From the NCBI GenBank assembly GCA_945872615.1, contig CAMBZZ010000003.1, positions 159,251-223,250 of the forward strand: a DNA stretch of 64,000 nucleotides, written 5' to 3'. Below, piece by piece: positions 44,400 through 52,017 of the stretch (within the stretch, counting starts at the first letter, position 1; every line of letters begins with the position of its first letter). Origin of the DNA: an uncultured Clostridia bacterium (GTDB lineage Bacteria; Bacillota; Clostridia; Christensenellales; UBA3700). Both the position numbers and the translations under genes were made by a program. The notes under the pieces were generated by a model that was given only the letters and a program-made list of their open reading frames with translations, had not been told where the DNA came from and did not search any database.

Positions 44400-44678
44400 A
44401 TGAACAAGTACGAGCTTTTACTCATTATCAAAAATGCAATTTCCGATGAAGAAAAGCAAGCTGTATGCGACAAGGTAGAAAGCATTATCAACGCTAACGG
44501 CGCCGTTGAAAGCACCGATAAGTGGGGAACTAGAAAATATGCTTACCCTATCGACTACACTACGGAAGGTTATTACGTATTGTGGACATTCAGCGCGCAA
44601 GCAACCGTGCCTGCAGAACTCGAGAATTTCGTCAAGATTTCCGAAAACTGCGTTAGAAGCATGATTATTCGTAAATAA
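44400..44678 (+). CDS. rpsF: 30S ribosomal protein S6
   Basis: 92 residues, MNKYELLLIIKNAIS onward, with GTRKYAYPIDYTTEGYYVLW typical of S6. Start ATG 44400 with a strong AAAGGAGG at 44386-44393; the frame is open further upstream but without a start that has an RBS. S6 binds 16S rRNA with S18, encoded two genes downstream. Confidence 0.97.
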   Translation: MNKYELLLIIKNAISDEEKQAVCDKVESIINANGAVESTDKWGTRKYAYPIDYTTEGYYVLWTFSAQATVPAELENFVKISENCVRSMIIRK

Positions 44679-44688
44679 GGAGTATTGT

Positions 44689-45090
44689 ATGAACAAGATT
44701 ATTTTGGTTGGCAACCTCACAAGAGACCCTGAGGGCGGTACTACTGCAAACGGTAGAAGTTATAGCAGATTCTCTATCGCAGTAAATCGTCGTTTTTCTA
44801 AAGACAACGAAGCCGACTTCTTCAACGTCGTAGCTTGGGGAACAACTGCCGACAGTTGCAACAACAATCTGACCAAAGGCAGAAAAGTTGCCGTCTCTGG
44901 TTCTATCCAAATTCGTAATTACGAAGCAAACGACGGCACCAAAAGAACGTCGGTCGAAGTAAACGCCGACGAAGTAGAGTTTTTGTCATCTGCCAACCGT
45001 GGCGGCGAAGGTGAAGAAAGACCTGCTCCTAAAAAGAGCGGTAACGACATCTCCGACCTCACCGTTGTAGACGACGAACTTCCATTCTAA
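44689..45090 (+). CDS. ssb: Single-stranded DNA-binding protein
   Basis: 133 residues. The OB fold starts MNKIILVGNLTRDPE, with FNVVAWG and the flexible glycine/proline-rich linker, and ends in the canonical acidic tip DDELPF that recruits replication and repair proteins. Placed between rpsF and rpsR, as in most Firmicutes. Confidence 0.97.
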   Translation: MNKIILVGNLTRDPEGGTTANGRSYSRFSIAVNRRFSKDNEADFFNVVAWGTTADSCNNNLTKGRKVAVSGSIQIRNYEANDGTKRTSVEVNADEVEFLSSANRGGEGEERPAPKKSGNDISDLTVVDDELPF

Positions 45091-45105
45091 TAAGGAGATA
45101 TAAAA

Positions 45106-45354
45106 ATGAGCGAAGAAAAGGTAGTTAAGCGTGCTCCTAAGAGAGTCCCACGCAAAAAAGTTTGCGCTTTCTGCGTAGATAAAGTAGAAGAAATCGATTA
45201 TAAGGACGTTGCTAAACTCCGCAAGTATATCAGCGAGTCGGGCAAAATCCTTCCAAGAAGAATGAGCGGTGTTTGCGCAAAGCACCAAAGAATCCTTGCC
45301 GAAGCTATTAAGAGAGCAAGAGTTATGGCTCTGCTCCCATACGTGGCTGACTAA
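45106..45354 (+). CDS. rpsR: 30S ribosomal protein S18
   Basis: 82 residues. It has CAFC near the N-terminus, [19 protein letters not shown], and the S18 signature [37 protein letters not shown]. The two N-terminal and one central cysteines suggest a zinc-binding (C+) form. Confidence 0.97.
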   Translation: MSEEKVVKRAPKRVPRKKVCAFCVDKVEEIDYKDVAKLRKYISESGKILPRRMSGVCAKHQRILAEAIKRARVMALLPYVAD

Positions 45355-45373
45355 GCAAGAAGACAAACGAATC

Positions 45374-45402
45374 AAGACCGTGCGAAAGTGCGGTCTTTTT
45401 TT
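45374..45402 (+). terminator. Terminator of the rpsF operon
   Basis: AAGACCGTGC, GAAA tetraloop, GTGCGGTCTT, then a run of T. Confidence 0.93.
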
Positions 45403-45495
45403 GCCGTTAGAAGAAGCGAAACCTTAGACGCTCCGCTCTTCATGGGTAGCCCCTTTACCGCTCATAGTTATAAGATTGCGACACGATATTAGTTT

Positions 45496-46092
45496 TTATA
45501 AATTTTGACGAGAAGCGTCGGCTAAGGTCGACAGTATTGCGCTAGTTATTATCGTATAAATATATTGGCAATGTTTATCTATATTTAAGTTAGGCTCGTT
45601 GTCCGTGGAAAGAGCTACGTTGGAAACCAAGGCTGCCATTGTCGTAGTAATCGTTTTGATAAAATATTTTTTGAAAGATTCCGAGATTATATAATGGTTT
45701 TCTTCTATTATGTTATCTACGTTTTTGGATATTATTCTAATAAAATCATTTTCGAACAAGTATTGAAGTTCTCTATAAGAAATGGATTCGATTGCAGATT
45801 TTATAATATCTTTGTTACTTAATACGTATCTTACAACAAAATTGATAGCAATTTTTAAGTCAATATCGGTCTTAAAAAGATTAAGGTTGTTTAATACCTC
45901 TTCTTTTACCATCCACGACAGCAGATCCGTCGTGCATTCAAAATGATAATAGAAGGTATTCCTAGCCACTCCGCATTCCTCTATAATTTCCCTTACGGTT
46001 ATTTTGTTGAAGTCCTTGCGTTTCATAAGTTTACGCAAGGCGCCTGCTATCATAGTCTTTGTTTCATAATTCTGTTCTTTATACGAGCCCAT
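45496..46092 (-). CDS. TetR/AcrR family repressor
   Basis: 198 residues from the ATG at 46090-46092 (GGAG seven bases upstream; a TTG two codons earlier is too close to it). N-terminal helix-turn-helix: MIAGALRKLMKRKDFNKITV, then EIIEECGVARNTFYYHFE (about 30-50). The C-terminal ligand domain is unassignable. It is divergent from an MMPL exporter gene, the usual arrangement for a TetR repressor of an efflux pump. Both genes look more AT-rich and use more AAA/ATA codons than the neighbouring genes, so they may have arrived together. Confidence 0.9.
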   Translation of the reverse strand: MGSYKEQNYETKTMIAGALRKLMKRKDFNKITVREIIEECGVARNTFYYHFECTTDLLSWMVKEEVLNNLNLFKTDIDLKIAINFVVRYVLSNKDIIKSAIESISYRELQYLFENDFIRIISKNVDNIIEENHYIISESFKKYFIKTITTTMAALVSNVALSTDNEPNLNIDKHCQYIYTIITSAILSTLADASRQNL

Positions 46093-46121
46093 TTGCAATC
46101 TCCTTTTTTGTCATTATAGCA

Positions 46122-46145
46122 TTTTGTAGGACAAATGTCCAAAAT
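46122..46145. promoter_or_regulatory. Candidate TetR operator
   Basis: Centre GGACAAATGTCC (46129-46140) is a near-perfect palindrome (GGACA/TGTCC), flanked by TTTTG and AAAA to make a wider inverted repeat. It lies in the 126-base region between the divergent genes and abuts a TTGACC, so binding would block transcription. Confidence 0.65.
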
Positions 46146-46161
46146 TGACCAATAAATATAC

Positions 46162-46190
46162 TTGATATTTTGCAACTATAAAATTAGAAT
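46162..46190 (+). promoter_or_regulatory. Promoter of the MMPL exporter
   Basis: TTGATA (46162-46167), 17 bases, TAGAAT (46185-46190). Confidence 0.5.
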
Positions 46191-46218
46191 AAGTTTAAAT
46201 TGTTGAGGAGGTAAATAT

Positions 46219-48456
46219 ATGAAAATAAAAAATAACATAGCAAAATTTATCGTTCATATAAGATATTACTTGCTTGCGTTTTTTGTATTACTTCTTATTG
46301 CTAGTTGCATTTTGATTCCGCAAGTAAAACTTAATTATGATTTGACTAAATATCTAGAAGAAGGCGCCGTTTCGAGAGCGGATCTATTAAAAATGACCGA
46401 AGAGTTTGGCGAATACGGCAATCTAAACGTTATGCTTTGCGGTGTTACGAAAGAACAAGCCGCTACGGTCAATGAAAAAATCCTTGAGCTGGATTGTGTT
46501 AGCGCCGCCACGTTCGACGGCTCGGAGTCTTGTTATAAAGACGGCAACGCACTTATTGCAATCTTTCTAAACGTATCTTCTTTTGATCCGAATATAGAAG
46601 TTAGCGTAAACCAGATTAGAAAAGTAGTAGACGCTACGGGGTTTGAGTATAAAATGAACGGCTCTGCGATAACGCAGGTATTCTATTCGGAACATATGAC
46701 GAGCGATATGTTGGTAATTCTGGCACTTGCCGCAGTCGTTATTATAATAATGCTTTTGTTATCTTCAAAGGCTTATATCGAGCCTCTTATCGTCGGAATC
46801 GTTTTGCTAACCGCCATATTGATAAATATGGGCACTAACTTCTTTATGGGAGAAATATGTTTCATTACCAATGCAATTTGTGCGGTATTGCAACTCGCCC
46901 TGTCTATGGACTACTCTATCGTACTATTGCATAGATACGAGGAGGAGAAGGAGCATACTCTAAACGCCAGAGAGGCTTTGGAAAAAGCACTTGCCGCAAC
47001 CTTCGTGCCAATCCTATCTTCGTCCTTGACGACAATGGCAGGTCTTTTGGCTTTGGTGTTTATGAAATTCAAAATCGGTTTCGATATAGGAATGGTTTTA
47101 ACTAAGAGCATTTTAATTAGTGTATTGACCGTATTCTTGATAATGCCGGCATTAATCATGTTATTTAACAAGCCTATTGAAAAAACGACGCATAAACCAA
47201 TTAGGTTTCAATTTAACTGGCTTGCTTCGTACGCAAAAAAAACTAAGATTGCCGTTCCTATCCTTTTAGTCGTGGTTGTAGCGGTCGGCGGTGTGTTGAA
47301 CTTTATGTCCTCATATTCATATACTCTAAAAACTTCATCTAAGGCAAACGCTACGGTTAACGTAGAAAATCAAGAGATTTTAGATATGTATGGCGAAAAC
47401 ACGCCGTTTATTATTATGATTCCAAACAAAGAAGACGGAAGCGTAGACTATGCTCTTCAAAATAAGATTATCGATAGTGTAATGAACGTTGAGACCGATG
47501 ACGGTGAAAAAATAATAAAATCTGCTCAATCTTTGTCCACGTATAAAGACGTCGTTCTTACAAAAGACCAATTAAAAAGAGAATACGGACTTACGTCACT
47601 AGAAATAAGAATATTATGGAACGCGGGAGGATTTACAAGCGACGAAATTACGCTTGGCGATTTAATAAATCTTGCTAAAACAGAAAGAGCAAAAGAGAAT
47701 TCCGCAATAGCAAACGCCTTGGAGGGCAAAAGCGTAATAAAACTTCTTGACATGTTAGACAATGGCGAGTATTCAAGAATCGTTTTCACTATGGACTGTG
47801 GCGTAGCCGAAGAAAAAGCTTTTGACGTGTCTTATAAAATAAGACAAATGCTTGGAAGCGAATATAGCGAAACGGAAACTTACTTTATAGGTGAAAGTAT
47901 AGTTTATTACGATATACGAGAAACGTACAATCACGACTCTAAGAATATTAATATTATATCCTTAGTAGCCATCATTTTGTTAGTTGCAATAGCCTTTACG
48001 TCATTGTCCGTGCCCGTTATTCTTATGACGATTATTCAAGGTTCGATTTGGGTTAACTTTAGCATAAACATGCTTGCAAACGATCCGATATTCTTCGTTT
48101 CTTATCTCGTAGTAATGTGTATCCAAATGGGTGCGACGATAGACTATGGCATTTTGATGACCTCAAGCTATATCGAACACAGGAAAACGAAAGGAAAACA
48201 AGAAGCTTTAAGAGCTTGTTTGTATTCTTCTCTGCCGACCGTCTTTACTTCGGGAAGTATTCTAATAATTGCACCGTTGCTTGTCGGAATATTCTCGAAT
48301 ATTGCAATAATCTCGGAAATAGGCTATTTGCTGTGTAGAGGCTGTTTAGTTTCGGTTGTGATGATCGTATTCACTCTTCCACAAATACTTCTCTTGTGTG
48401 ATAAACTCATACAAAAGACTACGTATAAATGCAAGTTGTACGAGGACGTCAAATAG
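46219..48456 (+). CDS. MMPL/RND-superfamily exporter
   Basis: 745 residues, 12 predicted spans as two halves (1 + 5 spans each, separated by extracytoplasmic loops). The MMPL charge motifs are visible: ALSMDYSIVLLHRYEEE in the first half (about 231-247) and MGATIDYGILMTSSYIE in the second (about 636-652). Family members move lipids, siderophores or drugs using the proton gradient. RBS GAGGAGG. Control by the divergent TetR is likely. Confidence 0.92.
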   Translation: MKIKNNIAKFIVHIRYYLLAFFVLLLIASCILIPQVKLNYDLTKYLEEGAVSRADLLKMTEEFGEYGNLNVMLCGVTKEQAATVNEKILELDCVSAATFDGSESCYKDGNALIAIFLNVSSFDPNIEVSVNQIRKVVDATGFEYKMNGSAITQVFYSEHMTSDMLVILALAAVVIIIMLLLSSKAYIEPLIVGIVLLTAILINMGTNFFMGEICFITNAICAVLQLALSMDYSIVLLHRYEEEKEHTLNAREALEKALAATFVPILSSSLTTMAGLLALVFMKFKIGFDIGMVLTKSILISVLTVFLIMPALIMLFNKPIEKTTHKPIRFQFNWLASYAKKTKIAVPILLVVVVAVGGVLNFMSSYSYTLKTSSKANATVNVENQEILDMYGENTPFIIMIPNKEDGSVDYALQNKIIDSVMNVETDDGEKIIKSAQSLSTYKDVVLTKDQLKREYGLTSLEIRILWNAGGFTSDEITLGDLINLAKTERAKENSAIANALEGKSVIKLLDMLDNGEYSRIVFTMDCGVAEEKAFDVSYKIRQMLGSEYSETETYFIGESIVYYDIRETYNHDSKNINIISLVAIILLVAIAFTSLSVPVILMTIIQGSIWVNFSINMLANDPIFFVSYLVVMCIQMGATIDYGILMTSSYIEHRKTKGKQEALRACLYSSLPTVFTSGSILIIAPLLVGIFSNIAIISEIGYLLCRGCLVSVVMIVFTLPQILLLCDKLIQKTTYKCKLYEDVK

Positions 48457-48492
48457 CAATTAAGCCTTATCGCATTATTTAATTTATCCAAC

Positions 48493-48521
48493 AAAAAAGT
48501 CGATACGTATCGACTTTTTTT
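48493..48521. terminator. Bidirectional terminator with TCGATACGTATCGA palindrome
   Basis: A6, GTCGATACGTATCGAC (48499-48514, perfect), T7, between the convergent MMPL and gltX genes. Confidence 0.93.
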
Positions 48522-48546
48522 GTTTTTTATCATATTTGAGTTATCG

Positions 48547-50001
48547 TTATTGTAAGCTCTTGGACAACAAGTCTATGGAGAAGTCAAGGCGTCTAAGCGT
48601 TTCTTGCTTGCCGAGGAGTTCCGCCATTTCCGTTGCTCCGCCAGGGGTGGTTGCGGCGGCGGTGATAGCCAGGCGCAAAGGCAAGAATACTTGTCCGCTC
48701 TTGCAAGAGAGCGTGGTGGCAACTGTACCTACGTATTCTTTGAGCTTTTCGTCACTCCACTCCTCTTCGCTCACGTTTTGCAATACCTTCTTGCACTCTA
48801 CGAGAGAGGCGTATGCGATAGGTAACGTGATTTTCATCTTCTTATGCTCGAACATATTGACGTCGTACTCGCCGAAGTGCGCCAAAAAGTTGATTTTGTC
48901 GGGGATTTCGCTGAGAATTTCCGTCCTTGGAATGAGAAGTTTGGCAAGCTTGGCATAGTCGTACTTGCCCGCAACCTCCGACTGTTCGAAGTAAGGGCGC
49001 GCTACTTCTACAAACTCCTCCACACTGAGCGCTTTGATATATTCACCGTTGAGCCAACGCATCTTCTGCTCGTCGAATATGCTTGGCGACTTGGATATGC
49101 CATCTACGTCAAACTGCTCGATGAGGTCTTGCATAGAGAGCTTCTCTTGGTTACCCTTAGGGCTCCAACCCAGCAGGGCGATATAGTTGACGATTGCCTC
49201 GGGCAAGTAACCCTTGGCGATAAAGTCCTCGAAGTTGGCGTCTCCGTAACGCTTGCTTAGCTTGCGTTGAGCGTCCTTCATAATTGGCGAGAGGTGCATA
49301 TAGTGAGGTCTTTCCCAGCCGAAACCGTCGTACAATAGGTTGTACTTAGGCGTGGACGAGAGATACTCTACTCCGCGAATGACGTAGTTGATTGCCATGA
49401 GGTGATCGTCAACGACGTTGGCGAAATTGTAGGTTGGCATGCCGTCCGACTTGATGAGAATATTGTCTTCCATATCCTCGTTGGGCACGCTGATGTGTCC
49501 GAAAACCATATCGTCGTATTCGCTGACGCCCTCGGTAGGGATGTTTTGTCTGATAACGTAAGGCTCGCCCGCGTCAAGTCTTGCTTGTACCTCTTCTTTG
49601 GATAGGCTAAGGCAATGTTTGTCGTACTTTTTGACGCCGTCCTTGTCCGCAAGGCTGTCAAGCCTCTCTTTGGTGCAAAAACAGTAGTATGCTCCGCCCC
49701 TCTCAACAAGTTGTTTGGCATACTCGAGATACATACCCTTGCGCTCCGACTGTATATACGGTCCGTATCCGCCGTCCTTGTCGGGACCTTCGTCGTGCTC
49801 GATGCCCGCCTTGCGAAGAGTGTTGTAGATGACGTCTACCGCGCCGTCTACGTATCTTTCTCTATCCGTATCTTCTATCCTCAATACGAACGTGCCGTCG
49901 TGCTTGCGCGCAAACAAATAGGCGTACAAGCAAGTACGCAAGTTGCCTATGTGCATAAATCCCGTTGGACTCGGAGCAAATCTAGTTCTTACTTTTTGCA
50001 T
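48547..50001 (-). CDS. gltX: Glutamate-tRNA ligase
   Basis: 484 residues. Class I synthetase: HIGH region APSPTGFMHIGNLRT (about 8-22), EDTDRER, and the KMSKS-type KLSKRYGD (about 243-250). C-terminal anticodon-binding helices are complete. It charges tRNA-Glu (and tRNA-Gln where GatCAB is used). Convergent with the MMPL gene, divergent from the peptidase gene. Confidence 0.96.
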   Translation of the reverse strand: MQKVRTRFAPSPTGFMHIGNLRTCLYAYLFARKHDGTFVLRIEDTDRERYVDGAVDVIYNTLRKAGIEHDEGPDKDGGYGPYIQSERKGMYLEYAKQLVERGGAYYCFCTKERLDSLADKDGVKKYDKHCLSLSKEEVQARLDAGEPYVIRQNIPTEGVSEYDDMVFGHISVPNEDMEDNILIKSDGMPTYNFANVVDDHLMAINYVIRGVEYLSSTPKYNLLYDGFGWERPHYMHLSPIMKDAQRKLSKRYGDANFEDFIAKGYLPEAIVNYIALLGWSPKGNQEKLSMQDLIEQFDVDGISKSPSIFDEQKMRWLNGEYIKALSVEEFVEVARPYFEQSEVAGKYDYAKLAKLLIPRTEILSEIPDKINFLAHFGEYDVNMFEHKKMKITLPIAYASLVECKKVLQNVSEEEWSDEKLKEYVGTVATTLSCKSGQVFLPLRLAITAAATTPGGATEMAELLGKQETLRRLDFSIDLLSKSLQ

Positions 50002-50043
50002 TTTTATTCCTCAATTTCAATGCTTGGCATTGGTTATTAAACG

Positions 50044-50073
50044 TTGCACAAAATATGATTTTGTGTGTATAAT
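50044..50073 (+). promoter_or_regulatory. Promoter of the PepV-like gene
   Basis: TTGCAC (50044-50049), 18 bases, TATAAT (50068-50073). Confidence 0.6.
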
Positions 50074-50117
50074 AATTATGCAACAATAATAAGTTTAAGT
50101 CAAGACAAGGAGCGAGT

Positions 50118-51413
50118 ATGAGCGAATTTTTTGATAAAATGATAGACAGCTTGATGGATTTGCTTGCCATAGACTCTACGCAAGGTATGCCTCATCCCCT
50201 AAGCCCTTTCGGAAAAGGCGTGGGAGAATGTCTGCAATATATCGACGAGCTGTCCAAAAAAATGGGCTTCGTTACCCACAACGAGGAGGGCTATTACCTC
50301 ACCGCCGACGTGGGCGAAGGAGATAGCTTCGGTATCTTGGGGCACGTGGACGTAGTGCCTTGGGACGACGATTGGGACTACTCCCCTCTAGGAGAGCGCG
50401 TAGGCGACTTGATTTTTGGTAGGGGCGTGTTGGACGATAAAGGTCCTATGCTCTGCTGCCTTTGGGCTACCTACGAGCTGTTGCAACGAGGTCTAAAACC
50501 GCGTAAGAAGATAAGGTTTGTGTGGGGTGGCAACGAGGAAAGCGGCTGGAAGTGTATAGAAAGATATATGCAAAAGGACGTTATGCCAAGCCAAGGTTTT
50601 TCACCTGACGGCGACTTCCCCGTAATCAACTGCGAAAAGGGACTTGCGCATTGGCAAGTCAAAATTCCCGCTCCCGACGGTATGACGAGTATCAAAGGCG
50701 GTAGCCGCGGTAATATAGTGATGGCAGCCTGCGAATGTACTTTGCATGGAAAGGTCGACGTCAAACCAAGCGAAAAAGTCAAGGTGACAACCGTGGACGG
50801 AAACACCGTCCTTTACGCCACGGGGAAACCCGCCCATGCTTCTACACCTTGGCAGGGCGACAACGCGCTGTGGCACGTGCTAGACGCGTTGAAATCGGTC
50901 AACTCGCAATGGGCAAAACTTGATAGCTTGCTAAGCCACAACGACGGCAGCGGCGTGGGAGCAAAACTCAGTGACGATAAGAGCGGAAAGCTTACATTTA
51001 ACGTGGGTTGCGTGGATAGCGAAAAGATAGACGGCAAAACTTGGATAACCCTCACTATCGACACGCGCATACCAGTAACCTATCCTATACACTACGTGGG
51101 CGAATTGATAAGCAAAGCCTTGGGAGCCACAGCCGAACTGGTACATTTTCACAATCCGCTATACGTGGAACAAGACAGCGAATTGGTGCAAAGCCTCCTA
51201 GCGGTGTACAACGAACAGACGGGACAAGACGCTAAGCCTATCGCTATCGGCGGCGGAACGTATGCCCGCGCCCTTCCTTGCGGTGTGGCTTTCGGTCCGA
51301 TTTTTCCCGACCAAATCTCCACTATTCATCAAAAAAACGAGTACGTTGACATACCTACTTTGAGAAAAACGTATGAAATTTACAAACAAGCAATATTCAA
51401 GCTTTGCTTCTAA
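50118..51413 (+). CDS. pepV: Sapep/PepV-type M20 dipeptidase
   Basis: 431 residues. The di-metal M20 site is complete: GHVDVVPWDDDW (His, Asp), FGRGVLDDKGPM (bridging Asp), WGGNEESGW (general-base Glu and ligand Glu), FSPDGDFPVI (Asp) and a C-terminal ALPCGVAFGP near the last ligand region. It cleaves dipeptides in the cytoplasm. RBS AAGGAGCG. The protein is slightly shorter than Lactobacillus PepV but has both the catalytic and lid domains. Confidence 0.93.
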   Translation: MSEFFDKMIDSLMDLLAIDSTQGMPHPLSPFGKGVGECLQYIDELSKKMGFVTHNEEGYYLTADVGEGDSFGILGHVDVVPWDDDWDYSPLGERVGDLIFGRGVLDDKGPMLCCLWATYELLQRGLKPRKKIRFVWGGNEESGWKCIERYMQKDVMPSQGFSPDGDFPVINCEKGLAHWQVKIPAPDGMTSIKGGSRGNIVMAACECTLHGKVDVKPSEKVKVTTVDGNTVLYATGKPAHASTPWQGDNALWHVLDALKSVNSQWAKLDSLLSHNDGSGVGAKLSDDKSGKLTFNVGCVDSEKIDGKTWITLTIDTRIPVTYPIHYVGELISKALGATAELVHFHNPLYVEQDSELVQSLLAVYNEQTGQDAKPIAIGGGTYARALPCGVAFGPIFPDQISTIHQKNEYVDIPTLRKTYEIYKQAIFKLCF

Positions 51414-51437
51414 AAAGTCGATACGTATCGAGTTTTT
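51412..51437. terminator. Third terminator with TCGATACGTATCGA palindrome
   Basis: A5, TCGATACGTATCGA (51418-51431), then T5 from 51433. It overlaps the end of the peptidase gene. Confidence 0.85.
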
Positions 51438-51454
51438 GCACAAGAAGTCTAACC

Positions 51455-51483
51455 TCTCTCCCTTCCGTAGGGAGAGATTTTTT
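51455..51483 (+). terminator. Second tandem terminator after the peptidase gene
   Basis: TCTCTCCC (51455-51462) pairs with GGGAGAGA (51470-51477), then six T. Confidence 0.85.
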
Positions 51484-51501
51484 CAAAACGGCGCAAAACG
51501 C

Positions 51502-51530
51502 TTGATAAAATGTCGATTATATGATAATAT
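51502..51530 (+). promoter_or_regulatory. Promoter of tRNA-Ser
   Basis: TTGATA (51502-51507), 17 bases, TAATAT (51525-51530). Confidence 0.6.
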
Positions 51531-51543
51531 CTCTTTGTAACTT

Positions 51544-51633
51544 GCGAAGGTGGCTGAGTGGCCTAAGGCGCACGATTGGAAATCGTGTGTACGTGAAAGC
51601 GTACCGAGAGTTCGAATCTCTCCCTTCGCGCCA
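51544..51633 (+). tRNA. tRNA-Ser (anticodon GGA)
   Basis: Acceptor stem GCGAAGG pairs with CCTTCGC, discriminator G and an encoded CCA (51631-51633). Anticodon loop ATTGGAAAT reads UCC/UCU codons. Long variable arm GTACGTGAAAGCGTAC-like and T-loop GTTCGAATC are present, as expected for a class II tRNA. It sits at the edge of the restriction island. Confidence 0.96.
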
Positions 51634-51636
51634 AAT

Positions 51637-51672
51637 AAAACGCAAGTCGAATATTACGACTTGCGTTTTTTA
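51637..51672 (+). terminator. Terminator of tRNA-Ser
   Basis: AAAACGCAAGTCG pairs with CGACTTGCGTTTT around a 7-base loop, followed by T. Confidence 0.9.
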
Positions 51673-51730
51673 TATAGTAAAATACTTATTTTAATTTTTG
51701 AAACGCAGAGATATTAAGATAAATTAAATT

Positions 51731-51934
51731 TTATTCTACTATTACTTCTAGAGCTTCTTCATCAACAGGAAGGCAAGCAATTTCAGGCAAGTCACCATAC
51801 TGGTCAAAACTTACCAACCATTGTCCATCAATGTTTCTAGAGTCGCATATTATTCAGCCCATTCCTTTATGCACACCGTCTTGAGCGTATTTTTCATTTT
51901 TTATAATCAGTCTTACTCTACTGTATTCTTTCAT
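51731..51934 (-). pseudogene. Small reading frame interrupted by one in-frame TGA
   Basis: From the ATG at 51932-51934 (RBS-like GCGGGG) the frame codes 26 residues (MKEYSRVRLIIKNEKYAQDG and six more). It meets TGA at 51854-51856, then continues for 40 clearly protein-like residues (ICDSRNIDGQWLVSFDQYG, LPEIACLPVDEEALEVI) to TAA. One base change (TGG for TGA) would give a 67-residue protein reminiscent of small DUF4926-like proteins; that likeness is weak. It follows hsdR on the same strand. Other genes here use TGA as stop, so recoding is unlikely. Confidence 0.6.
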
Positions 51935-52017
51935 GTTTACCGCCCCGCATATGGTGTTGTTAATTTTATTACTCCATCCGGATAAACCATTCAAATAGAG
52001 TTCATCTCTTGTTTCCT

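Noticed and set aside
51854..51856. TGA read as tryptophan or selenocysteine
   Set aside because: TGA ends many clear genes here (for example mazG, spoVT, yabM, licD), and no SECIS-like hairpin is evident after it.
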